Source: Azotimanducus sp965220185
Lineage (GTDB): Bacteria; Pseudomonadota; Gammaproteobacteria; Pseudomonadales; Azotimanducaceae
DNA: 64,000 bases
Direction of reading: 5' to 3'
Assembly (NCBI GenBank): GCA_965220185.1
Contig: OZ244807.1
Coordinates: 2,604,001-2,668,000, forward strand
Shown here: piece after piece, positions 27,417 through 34,989 of the stretch
Layout: the number at the start of each line of letters is the position of its first letter
Position numbering within the stretch: position 1 is the first letter of the stretch
The notes under the pieces: model-generated
What the model was told of the DNA's origin: nothing
Database searches by the model: none
What the model saw: the letters and a program-made list of their open reading frames with translations, nothing else
Made by a program: the position numbers and the translations under genes

Positions 27417-27461
27417 ATGACTTGTCTAAACATGACTTGTCTAGACATGACTTGACGAATA
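27417..27461 (+). promoter_or_regulatory. three 15-nt tandem repeats upstream of the DUF234 promoter (operator candidate)
   Basis: ATGACTTGTCTAAAC, ATGACTTGTCTAGAC and a partial ATGACTTGACGAAT begin at 27417, 27432 and 27447. The middle copy contains the perfect palindrome TGTCTAGACA (27438-27447). The last copy overlaps the -35 box. Regular spacing over the promoter suggests binding of a regulator on one or more faces of the helix. The regulator is unknown. Confidence 0.55.
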
Positions 27462-27480
27462 GCGCAGCGCGGCGCATACT
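27452..27480 (+). promoter_or_regulatory. sigma-70 type promoter for the DUF234 ATPase gene
   Basis: TTGACG (27452-27457), 17-nt spacer, CATACT (27475-27480), 67 nt before the ATG at 27548. The match to the consensus and the ideal spacing are the evidence. The -35 is covered by the 15-nt tandem repeat. Confidence 0.55.
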
Positions 27481-27547
27481 TCCGGCATCACTTCAGTGAG
27501 AGAATAAATGAGCCATCCTGCCCCGCGACCAGCACACAGATTACGCC

Positions 27548-28954
27548 ATGTCTGAGTTCATCGGCCGCAGTTCGGAACTCGATGCGCTTGAGGCGGCATT
27601 TGCGTCCAAGCAATCCGAGTTCATTCCGGTGTATGGCAGGCGTCGAGTTGGCAAGAGCGAGCTCATCCTACAGTTCATGAAAGGCAAGCCCGGCATCTAT
27701 TACCTTGGCCGGCAATCACCGAGCGGCCTGCAGGTGCGCGAATTTCTTATGGAAGCGGCGCACACTCTCAACATGCCGCTACTCGCCGAACTCGGCATCA
27801 AAGATTGGCGCAAGGCGCTGACAACTGTTGTCGATCAGTGGACGCTCACGCATCCCGACTCGAAACTGATATTGGCTCTAGACGAATTTCAGTGGATCGC
27901 GGCGTCGGAGTCCGGTCTCGTCGCGGACTTGCAGCACAACTGGGATCGTCAATGGAGAACCAGCGGCAATGTGCTGCTGTTGCTTTGCGGCTCCTACATC
28001 GGATTCATGGAACGGGAGGTGCTCGGTCAATCAAGCCCGCTATTCGGTCGCCGCACGGCGCAAATTCATCTGCGTCCATTCGGTTACTTGGAAGCCGCCG
28101 AATTTCATTCGAGATGGTCGCTCGTTGACCGAGCGTGCGCCTACTTTCTCGTGGGCGGACTGCCGCAGTACCTGCTGTGTCTCGATGACCGTCTTTCTGT
28201 GAGAAGCAACATTCGTCAAAACCTGCTTGACGAATATGCGCCGCTCTTTCATGAACCTACCTTTCTGCTGCGAGAAGAGCTACGCGAGATCGCGCCGTAC
28301 CACGCCATTTTGTTCGCAATTGCCGGTGGAAGCAGTACTGTGCGGGCGATTGCGGACACCACTAGCCTGCCAGAGCGCAACCTGCACTACTATTTGCGGC
28401 AACTGTTCGATTTAGGCTATGTGCAACGGCGCTACCCGCTTGATGGCCGACGCGCAAATCCGAAGCAGTTGCGTTTTGCGATTCGAGACCCATTGCTCCG
28501 TTTCTGGTTCCGATTCGTGTTCCCCAACAGCAGCATCATCCGCAGCGCTGGCCCGTCCCGCGCCTTCAACGAGCGCATCGCACCTTCGCTCGATGCCTGG
28601 TTTGGCAATGGATTCGAACATCTCTGCCGCGAGGCCTTGCCACTCATTTATGCCCATGAGGGCGTGGCCGCGGGGTTCGAAGTTGGTGAGTATTGGAACT
28701 CGAAAGCACAAATCGACATTGTCGGCCTGCGCGACGACAATTGGACCGACTTGGGAGAATGCAAATGGGGCCAGTGGGGAAAGATACGTTCGCCAGCCGC
28801 GTTGGAAGCGGAACTTGAGCGCAAGGCAGAATTGTTTCCGAACAATCGTGGCGCAACGCTAGGAAAGCGCTATTTTGTGCGCCGCAAGCCGACAGGACGC
28901 CAAAACACGCCGAACTGGTATGGGCTAGAGGATCTGTACGCACTGTCTCTCTGA
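27548..28954 (+). CDS. AAA ATPase with C-terminal DUF234 nuclease-like domain
   Basis: A 468-residue protein with the Walker A motif VYGRRRVGKSELILQF near residues 26-41 and Walker B LILALDEFQWIA near 116. A middle winged-helix region (TTSLPERNLHYYLRQLFDLG) follows near 277-296. The C-terminal DUF234 domain shows DIVGL ... DLGECKWGQW near residues 396-415, an Asp...Glu-X-Lys arrangement like PD-(D/E)XK nucleases. The order matches the archaeal-type ATPase + DUF234 family, whose function is unknown. The family is common in mobile islands. The gene has a well-formed promoter with tandem repeats and stands just before a poly-C secreted gene. Confidence 0.85.
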   Translation: MSEFIGRSSELDALEAAFASKQSEFIPVYGRRRVGKSELILQFMKGKPGIYYLGRQSPSGLQVREFLMEAAHTLNMPLLAELGIKDWRKALTTVVDQWTLTHPDSKLILALDEFQWIAASESGLVADLQHNWDRQWRTSGNVLLLLCGSYIGFMEREVLGQSSPLFGRRTAQIHLRPFGYLEAAEFHSRWSLVDRACAYFLVGGLPQYLLCLDDRLSVRSNIRQNLLDEYAPLFHEPTFLLREELREIAPYHAILFAIAGGSSTVRAIADTTSLPERNLHYYLRQLFDLGYVQRRYPLDGRRANPKQLRFAIRDPLLRFWFRFVFPNSSIIRSAGPSRAFNERIAPSLDAWFGNGFEHLCREALPLIYAHEGVAAGFEVGEYWNSKAQIDIVGLRDDNWTDLGECKWGQWGKIRSPAALEAELERKAELFPNNRGATLGKRYFVRRKPTGRQNTPNWYGLEDLYALSL

Positions 28955-29073
28955 GGAAGAGCCTCCGAAGGGTGAACCGGCGTTCCGCTCGCATGACTGC
29001 GTGAACACGCCTTGACAAAAAGCGAAATCTGTTTATTATGCCTGAGCATCATTCAGCTTATTTGGAGAAAGCT

Positions 29074-29638
29074 ATGAAACGATTACCCCCCCCCCCCCCC
29101 CCCACCCCCCCCGCTCGCTAAGTTAGCGGCGTTCCTGTTGCTGACAGTATTTGCTCTGCCTGCATGGGGGCAAGCAGAGTATTTTGCACCCAGGAATACA
29201 AGCGCTGTCGCGAAAAGTCAGAGCGACGAGCAACTCTGGGGCGATAGAGTCTGTTTTTACGCAAGGATAATCGAAATCTCAGATTCAAGCGCAGTAGGGA
29301 CCGTGCAGTTCTACTACCCTTTAGGTGGCGAATCAGACTCTCTTGCTCCGACAGCCCCAGAACAAGATGTTGAGATCTGGACCTTGGCACTTAATACAAC
29401 GGACTATCCAGCCAATCAGTTTAGGGGCAACAAGGCTGGATATGATCATCTTGGAGGGATCCATCTCATATCGGACAACGATCAGGTGAAACTCTGGAAG
29501 CCCTCCTCCCATTACGGCGTCAACTGGGTGCGGCTGGAAATGGATACCCCAAAACTCAGGGTCCCTGGTCAGCAACTCAGTCCCGGTTCACCACCTACTT
29601 CCGGAAGCGCATGTCGGAACGAGGGTTGGGGATTTTAA
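29074..29638 (+). CDS. secreted protein with poly-C tract in its signal peptide (phase-variable candidate, OFF)
   Basis: ATG 29074 has a GGAG site at 29064-29067 and opens MKRL plus prolines. In the present sequence it meets TAA at 29119-29121 after 18 C, an A and 8 C. The downstream frame, open from about 29114 to 29638, encodes LAKLAAFLLLTVFALPAWGQ, a clear signal peptide end, then about 160 mature residues. With 17 C instead of 18 the two join as MKRL-P9-LAKLAAF. The gene is thus one base from expression. A strong terminator follows at 29676. The mature part is unrelated to known families; its leader matches those at 7464 and 11600. Confidence 0.75.
29086..29112 (+). repeat. C18-A-C8 tract in a signal-peptide coding region
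   Basis: Eighteen C (29086-29103), one A, eight C (29105-29112), beginning 12 nt after the first base of the ATG. The present length puts the ATG out of frame with the protein. Loss of one C or gain of two restores it. Confidence 0.95.
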
Positions 29639-29675
29639 TTTGAGTAGAATCGGCACATCGCAGATTGAACAAAAG

Positions 29676-29698
29676 GCGGCCTTCGGGCCGCTTTTTTT
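29676..29698 (+). terminator. Rho-independent terminator after the poly-C secreted gene
   Basis: GCGGCC-TTCG-GGCCGC hairpin (29676-29691) followed by seven T (29692-29698), preceded by AAAA, so it could also act on the other strand. The stable UUCG loop and the T run make the call strong. It marks the 3' end of the gene at 29074. Confidence 0.9.
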
Positions 29699-29711
29699 CA
29701 TGGTGAGGAAT

Positions 29712-29753
29712 TGAATTTTCGCTTGCGCAACTTCCTGCGGCGCAGACTCCTAG
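29712..29753 (-). repeat. solo end of the CTAGGAG repeat (family B)
   Basis: Read in complement it begins CTAGGAGTCTGCGCCGCAGG and continues with the same bases as the copy at 9065 and the end of 39062-39228. No partner end is seen close by. Confidence 0.6.
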
Positions 29754-29789
29754 TGCTCTGAAGCAGAACCTTGAAACACGAATCTGGAT

Positions 29790-30647
29790 TCACTTGCTTG
29801 CGAATTCGAGCACCTCGTCCACGCGCCGGCGCAATTGATCAATGCCGCCCACGCCAAGCGGAACGATGAGCTGATCGACGCCAAGTTCCCGATAGGCTTG
29901 GAAACTAGCCCGATCAATGGATTCGGCATCCGGACCAATGAACAATTCGATCTCACCTTGCGGCCTGCCCGAGCGCCGCAGGTGGCTCTTGAGCCGCTCG
30001 ATGCCTTCGGCCGCTGACGACGGACTGCGGTTGAAGCCGTACCAGCCATTCCCGTGCGAGGCCACGCGAGCGAAGGCGGCCTCGGATTCGCCCCCAAAGA
30101 TGATCGGCGGGTGCGGCTGCTGCACCGGATTCGGGTTGGCGTAGCAGGGCTGCAGCTGGTATGTCTCGCCCTTGTACTCAGAGACGCCGCTTGTCCACAG
30201 CGCGCGCATGACTTCAATGTACTCAATTGTCCGCTTGCCGCGATCAGCGAAGCTCATTTGCAAGTTGTCGAACTCCTCCTCAAGCCAGCCAATGCCGATG
30301 CCAAAGTCAAAGCGCCCGCCCGACAGATAGTCAAGATCGGCCACCACGCGCGCCGTGTAGACGGGATTGCGCTGCGGCACAAGGCAGATGCCGGTGCCGA
30401 GGCGCAGGCGCTCGGTCACGGCGGCGGCGAACGTCAAGGCCGAGAAAGGGTCGAGAATGCCTTTCGGATTGCCGGGAATCTTGCCGTCCCGCGCATACGG
30501 ATAGCGCGAAGCGTATTCAGGAAAGAACAATACATGCTCCGGTGCCCACAATGAGTGGATGCCTGATTCATCGAGGTATCTCGCCGCCTCGATGATGTAC
30601 TCGCGCGTCGTGAAATGCCCGAAGGCCATGTGTGCTCCGATTTTCAT
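29790..30647 (-). CDS. LLM-class (F420-dependent type, TIGR03619-like) oxidoreductase
   Basis: A 285-residue luciferase-like monooxygenase family protein from ATG 30647 (MKIGAHMAFGHFTTREYI). Family landmarks are SLWAPEHVLFFPEYASRYPY near residue 33, GTGICLVPQRNPVYTA near 83, FDFGIGIGWLEEEFDNL near 112 and PHPPIIFGGESEAAFAR near 172. The fold is a TIM barrel using F420 or FMN. Proteobacteria seldom make F420, so FMN is possible here. The upstream open frame was rejected as a start because homology begins at MKIG. It diverges from the AAA ATPase at 30761. Substrate unknown. Confidence 0.85.
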   Translation of the reverse strand: MKIGAHMAFGHFTTREYIIEAARYLDESGIHSLWAPEHVLFFPEYASRYPYARDGKIPGNPKGILDPFSALTFAAAVTERLRLGTGICLVPQRNPVYTARVVADLDYLSGGRFDFGIGIGWLEEEFDNLQMSFADRGKRTIEYIEVMRALWTSGVSEYKGETYQLQPCYANPNPVQQPHPPIIFGGESEAAFARVASHGNGWYGFNRSPSSAAEGIERLKSHLRRSGRPQGEIELFIGPDAESIDRASFQAYRELGVDQLIVPLGVGGIDQLRRRVDEVLEFASK

Positions 30648-30760
30648 GAGGCTGCACCTTGCTGTGTGTTGGCTGTGTTGGCAGTGTATCCGCAATGGCA
30701 GTCAGGCGGCACACAAGTGTCGGTATACTTCCATGCGGGCATCAAAGCTCGCGCACTGAC

Positions 30761-31909
30761 ATGACATTTGATACAGAACTTGCCCGAAAGCTTACATTTG
30801 ACGACCGTGATGTGGCGCCATTCTTTGCTGGGCGGCAAGCGGAAATCAAGTCATTTGAGAGCGCCCTCGAATCGGCAGAAGAAAAACCGCAAGCGGTCTT
30901 CCGTATCTATCAAGGCGCACCTGGGTGCGGAAAAACCTCATTGGCCTTTCATCTCCCCAAGATGACAGCGGAGACCACGATATTCACTCGCTTCTCCGAG
31001 ACCGACAATTTTGACAAGGCAAGTTTGGCAGTCGCCATCCATGATGCGATCGCCGCCGAAAACAAACCTGCCGAACTCGTGAAAGAAATGATGGAATTGG
31101 CCCTGTCTTTGATTGGCAAGGGCGAAACGGCTCAGATGATCAAAGCAGGCAGAGTGAAGCGTGTCCCTAAGAGCGCCCAGGTGGTCATTCATATTGATGA
31201 AGCGCATTCCATGGGCGAGAAGTTCGACGGCTTTCTCAAAGCGCTTCACGTCAAGGGGGTTGGCTGGCCGTGCGTCGTGCTGCTGACAGGTCTCAATCAA
31301 ACCAGAAGTCGCGTGGTCGGCATCAAGGGGCTCTCTCGTTTAGCGAAAGATGTGACCATCAACATGGGCGCAATGGCGCATGAGGAATGTGCTGCATCGA
31401 CGATGGATATGCTCGATGCCATTGGCGCCATAGGCAATCGCGAAGGCGCCGCGAGCCGAACCGCCTCTCTCTCATTCGGCTGGCCGCAGCACCTGACGAC
31501 CGCGCAGGAAGCGTTGCGCGACGAACTGATCCGTGAAGAAATTGCAGGCGACCTCGGAAAAGCCGACTTTGCTCGCATCAAACGTCAGTCAGACGAAAGT
31601 CGTGCCAGCTATTACAAATCGCGGATTGAACATGGACTGCCCTCGCAGAACAAGGCGCTGACGCTGCGTATGCTTAATGCGCTGAGAACCCATCAAACAT
31701 GCATGGACATCCGGGAGCTAGGCGAGCGGTGCGCGCAGACAATCGAATCCCATCCTCAGACCGGACGTTTCCAAATCCTCCCCGACCAAGGATTGGATTT
31801 CGCAGAGGCGCTTGTGCAAAAAGGTGTTGTTGTCGAAACTGACCGGGGGTTTGAAATCGCGATTCCTTCAATGGGCGATTGGGCGGCAGACTTGTCAAAC
31901 ACCGCCTGA
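30761..31909 (+). CDS. AAA-type ATPase (paralogue 2)
   Basis: A 382-residue protein starting at ATG 30761, with Walker A YQGAPGCGKTSLAFHL near residues 50-65 and Walker B VVIHIDEAHSMG near 142. FGWPQHLTTAQEALRDELIR lies near 242-261, followed by RASYYKSRIEHG, and it ends with IPSMGDWAADL. The same landmarks in the same order are in the gene at 9164. Both lie in islands of mobile and secreted genes, so they look like dispersed members of one ATPase family. Orc1/Cdc6-like or STAND-type regulators are the closest architectures I can name. The function is unknown. Confidence 0.7.
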   Translation: MTFDTELARKLTFDDRDVAPFFAGRQAEIKSFESALESAEEKPQAVFRIYQGAPGCGKTSLAFHLPKMTAETTIFTRFSETDNFDKASLAVAIHDAIAAENKPAELVKEMMELALSLIGKGETAQMIKAGRVKRVPKSAQVVIHIDEAHSMGEKFDGFLKALHVKGVGWPCVVLLTGLNQTRSRVVGIKGLSRLAKDVTINMGAMAHEECAASTMDMLDAIGAIGNREGAASRTASLSFGWPQHLTTAQEALRDELIREEIAGDLGKADFARIKRQSDESRASYYKSRIEHGLPSQNKALTLRMLNALRTHQTCMDIRELGERCAQTIESHPQTGRFQILPDQGLDFAEALVQKGVVVETDRGFEIAIPSMGDWAADLSNTA

Positions 31910-31996
31910 CCATCGAGACGCGGGAATGAACGCCCTTGACTTCACCGCCAAGATTATGGAATCTTAGCAACACGCGCGATTGATCGCGCTTCACAT

Positions 31997-32083
31997 CACC
32001 TGAGGGGCGGCGAGAGCCTGAGATGCCGACAATCGGCAGACCCTTGGAACCTGAACCAGATAATGCTGGCGGAGGAACAGGCC
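31997..32083 (+). ncRNA. TPP (THI-box) riboswitch
   Basis: The conserved core is visible in order: GGGG near 32004, CTGAGATG (32029-32036), GACCC near 32039, TTGGAACCTGA (32044-32054), CCAGATAATGCTGGC (32056-32070) and GGAGGAA. The P1 stem pairs CCTG (31999-32002) with CAGG (32078-32081). The GGAGG that serves as the ribosome site for ATG 32085 is part of the aptamer's 3' half. Binding of thiamine pyrophosphate should therefore hide it and block translation directly. Confidence 0.95.
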
Positions 32084-32084
32084 T

Positions 32085-34157
32085 ATGTTCAAAAATATCC
32101 CTATCGTGCTGACTGCTCTGCTGGTCGGCGTTTTGCCTTACCACGGTCTTCTTGCCGAGGATGATCAGCGCGTCGAGGAAATCACCGTCTACGGCGAGCT
32201 GCGCGAATCGAGCATCCTTGAGCTGCCGACGAGCGTGACCGTGCTAGACGACGCCTTGATTGATGCAAGAAGCGCGACGCATCTTGAAGAGATCTTGGCC
32301 GCAAGCGCCAACATCAACCTTGCGAGCGGCGCTTCGCGCGCGCGCTTCTTTCAAATCCGCGGGGTTGGCGAGCGCGGTCAGTTCATTGAGCCGCTGAATC
32401 CGTCGGTGGGACTGCTCATCGACGGCGTTGATTTCAGCGGCATTGGCGGTGCTGCCACCCTCTTTGACATCGAGCAGGTGGAGGTGTTTCGCGGGCCGCA
32501 AGGCACGCTCTACGGGGCCAATGCGCTCGCCGGGCTTATTTCTCTCAAGAGCCGCGCCCCGACATTCGAGACCAACGGACGCCTTCGACTGGAAGCTGGC
32601 GACCACGGCACCCAAGGGCTCGCGGGCGCTTACGGCGGCGCACTCTCAGAGCATGTCGCTTTTCGCACATCCCTCGCCCATCACGCGAGCGATGGGTTCA
32701 TTGACAATACCTTCCTTGGCGCAGACGACACCAACAACCTCAGCGAGACAACTTGGCGAGGCAAGCTGCGCTTTGATCTCTCAAGCGCCGCCCGCTTTGA
32801 TGTCGGCCTCGGACTGGTCTCGCTCGACAATGGCTACGATGCCTTTTCGCTTGACAACGACCGACGCACGCGCTCGGACAGTCCGGGCGCGGATACGCAA
32901 GACAGCGTCTTCGGAACGTTGAAATTCACGCGTCAAGGACATGCGTTCGACACGGAATTGAGCCTCGCGGCGCTCCGCTCGGACTCCGAATACGGCTATG
33001 ACGAAGACTGGACTTTTGACGGATTTCATCCGTCGGGCTACGCATCGACCGACCAGTACAATCGCGAACGCGAGACGTGGAGTGGCGAGATTCGGCTCAC
33101 TTCCAGCGAAGAAGGCAGTCTGTTCGGAGGGCGCACGGACTGGGTGGCTGGCCTGCGCGCGCTCAATCAAGCCGTCGATTTCGTGCGCGTCTATACCTAT
33201 GCGGATGCTGATTTCACAAGCGACTTCGAGATTCAGCGCATCGCGGGCTACGCGCGCACCGAAACCATCCTCTCGCAGCGGGCGAGCCTGACGCTCGGCG
33301 TGCGCCTCGAATCGCACGAGTCGCGCTACTCGGATTCAGCCGCACTCGCCTTCAATCCCGACGAAAATCTTTTCGGCGGGCGCCTTGCCTTGGATTACGC
33401 GCTTCGCGAAGACCTGTTCGCCTATGCGAGCCTCGCGCGCGGCTACAAGGCGGGCGGTTTCAATACTGATGGCACGCTTGATGCCGCGCTTCGAGAATTC
33501 GATGCGGAGTACCTTTTGAACTATGAACTTGGCCTCAAGGGCTCGTGGCCAGCACTGGGATTAAGCCTCCGCCTCGCCGCCTTCTGGATGCAGCGCGATG
33601 ATGTGCAGATCGATAGTTCGATCACGCTGGTGAGAGCGGATGGCAGCAGCGAGTTCATCGACTTCACCGGCAATGCTGCAGAAGGCGTGAACCAAGGGAT
33701 TGAAGCTGAGCTCGACTGGGCGCCGAATGATCGGCTGAGTCTCGCAGCGAGCTTGGGCCTCTTAACTAGCGAATACGAGAACTACGTCAATGCAGAGGGC
33801 GAGGACCTTGATGGCCGAGAGCAGGCGCACGCACCGGGCTATCAATACCACCTCGCTGCGTATATCGACATCACCGAAGGGCTATCCCTCAACCTGACGC
33901 TTGAAGGCCGAGACAAGCACTTCTTCTCGGACAGCCACAATGCCAAGTCGAGCGCCTATGACCTCGTTCATGCATCGCTTGCCTACCAGTGGCGGGACTG
34001 GACGATTCGCCTCTGGGGACGGAATTTGGGCGACGAGGACTACTTTGTGCGCGGCTACTACTTTGGCAATGATCCGCGCGATGACTACGAATCCAAAGCC
34101 TATACGCAACTCGGCGAGCCGCGCCGCTTCGGTGTGACGGTGAAAATTGAGATTTAA
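32085..34157 (+). CDS. TonB-dependent outer-membrane receptor under TPP control (probable thiamine importer)
   Basis: A 690-residue outer-membrane receptor. The signal peptide (IPIVLTALLVGVLPYHGLLA) is followed by a TonB-box-like segment (EEITVYGEL). The plug domain shows ELPTSVTVLDDALI and GPQGTLYGANALAGLI near residues 139-154. A 22-strand barrel ends GEPRRFGVTVKIEI. The gene starts 2 nt after a TPP riboswitch, so it should be switched off when thiamine pyrophosphate is plentiful. This makes thiamine or a precursor the likely cargo. The receptor itself resembles generic siderophore-type TonB receptors, so the cargo is inferred from the riboswitch, not from the protein. Confidence 0.88.
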   Translation: MFKNIPIVLTALLVGVLPYHGLLAEDDQRVEEITVYGELRESSILELPTSVTVLDDALIDARSATHLEEILAASANINLASGASRARFFQIRGVGERGQFIEPLNPSVGLLIDGVDFSGIGGAATLFDIEQVEVFRGPQGTLYGANALAGLISLKSRAPTFETNGRLRLEAGDHGTQGLAGAYGGALSEHVAFRTSLAHHASDGFIDNTFLGADDTNNLSETTWRGKLRFDLSSAARFDVGLGLVSLDNGYDAFSLDNDRRTRSDSPGADTQDSVFGTLKFTRQGHAFDTELSLAALRSDSEYGYDEDWTFDGFHPSGYASTDQYNRERETWSGEIRLTSSEEGSLFGGRTDWVAGLRALNQAVDFVRVYTYADADFTSDFEIQRIAGYARTETILSQRASLTLGVRLESHESRYSDSAALAFNPDENLFGGRLALDYALREDLFAYASLARGYKAGGFNTDGTLDAALREFDAEYLLNYELGLKGSWPALGLSLRLAAFWMQRDDVQIDSSITLVRADGSSEFIDFTGNAAEGVNQGIEAELDWAPNDRLSLAASLGLLTSEYENYVNAEGEDLDGREQAHAPGYQYHLAAYIDITEGLSLNLTLEGRDKHFFSDSHNAKSSAYDLVHASLAYQWRDWTIRLWGRNLGDEDYFVRGYYFGNDPRDDYESKAYTQLGEPRRFGVTVKIEI

Positions 34158-34957
34158 CGCCCTTTGTAGACAGGCTTGCGCTTCTGCATGAACGCGAGCG
34201 GGCCTTCGCGGGCATCTTCGGTTTGAAAGACCGGCTCGGAAAACTTGCTTTCAAGTTTCAATGCCTCGGCCTCGGGCAATCCCAAGCACTCGCGCGCCGA
34301 CTGGCGGATGGCCTTGACGGCGATCGGCCCGTTAGCGGCGATCTTCTCGGCGATTTCCATGGCTTTGGCGAGCACCTGATCGGGTTCGACCACATAATTG
34401 AGGAAGCCGCAATCGAGCGCGGCCTTGGCATTCATCAGATCGCCTGTCAGCAACAGTTCCATGGCCTTGGCGAAGCCGACTTGCAGCGGAAGGCGCACCG
34501 TTGAGCCGCCCGCCGGAAAGATCGCCCACTTGACCTCCTGCACGCCAAAGCGCGCCGCAGCAGTCGCCACGCGAATATCTGTCCCCTGCACAAGCTCCAT
34601 GCCGCCAGCAATCGCATGGCCGTTGATGGCGGCGATGACCGGTTTCTCGGGATTGAAGTCTCGCAGTAGTGCGCCTGCCGCGATGCCTGGGTTCGCGACG
34701 ACGCGCTCATCCCATTCGTTTTCCGGCTTGCGAGCACCGGACATCAGAGGGATGAGTTGACCCAAGTCCGCCCCTGCGCAGAAGCAATCGCCCGTGCCGG
34801 TGACAACGCCGACACGCACCTGATCGTCGTCTCTGATTGACATCCAGGCATCATAGAGCCCGACCGCGACCTCGGGGTTCATAGCGTTCTTCGCCTCGGG
34901 GCGATTCAATGTCACCCGTGCGACATGGCCTTCAACTTGATATTCGATTAGGGACAT
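34154..34957 (-). CDS. enoyl-CoA hydratase/isomerase family protein
   Basis: A 267-residue crotonase-fold enzyme from ATG 34957, chosen for the GAGG 6-9 nt upstream and the family opening MSLIEYQVEGHVARVTLNRP. The oxyanion-hole motif is IAAINGHAIAGGMELVQGTD near residues 98-117. The Glu/Gly positions used for catalysis are around RFGVQEVKWAIFPAGGSTVR near 126-145. The likely reaction is hydration of an enoyl-CoA in fatty or organic acid breakdown. Its stop overlaps the convergent TonB receptor stop by 4 nt. Confidence 0.9.
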   Translation of the reverse strand: MSLIEYQVEGHVARVTLNRPEAKNAMNPEVAVGLYDAWMSIRDDDQVRVGVVTGTGDCFCAGADLGQLIPLMSGARKPENEWDERVVANPGIAAGALLRDFNPEKPVIAAINGHAIAGGMELVQGTDIRVATAAARFGVQEVKWAIFPAGGSTVRLPLQVGFAKAMELLLTGDLMNAKAALDCGFLNYVVEPDQVLAKAMEIAEKIAANGPIAVKAIRQSARECLGLPEAEALKLESKFSEPVFQTEDAREGPLAFMQKRKPVYKGR

Positions 34958-34989
34958 ATGACGTTCCTCGCTCTCTATGTGTTCTGTGC

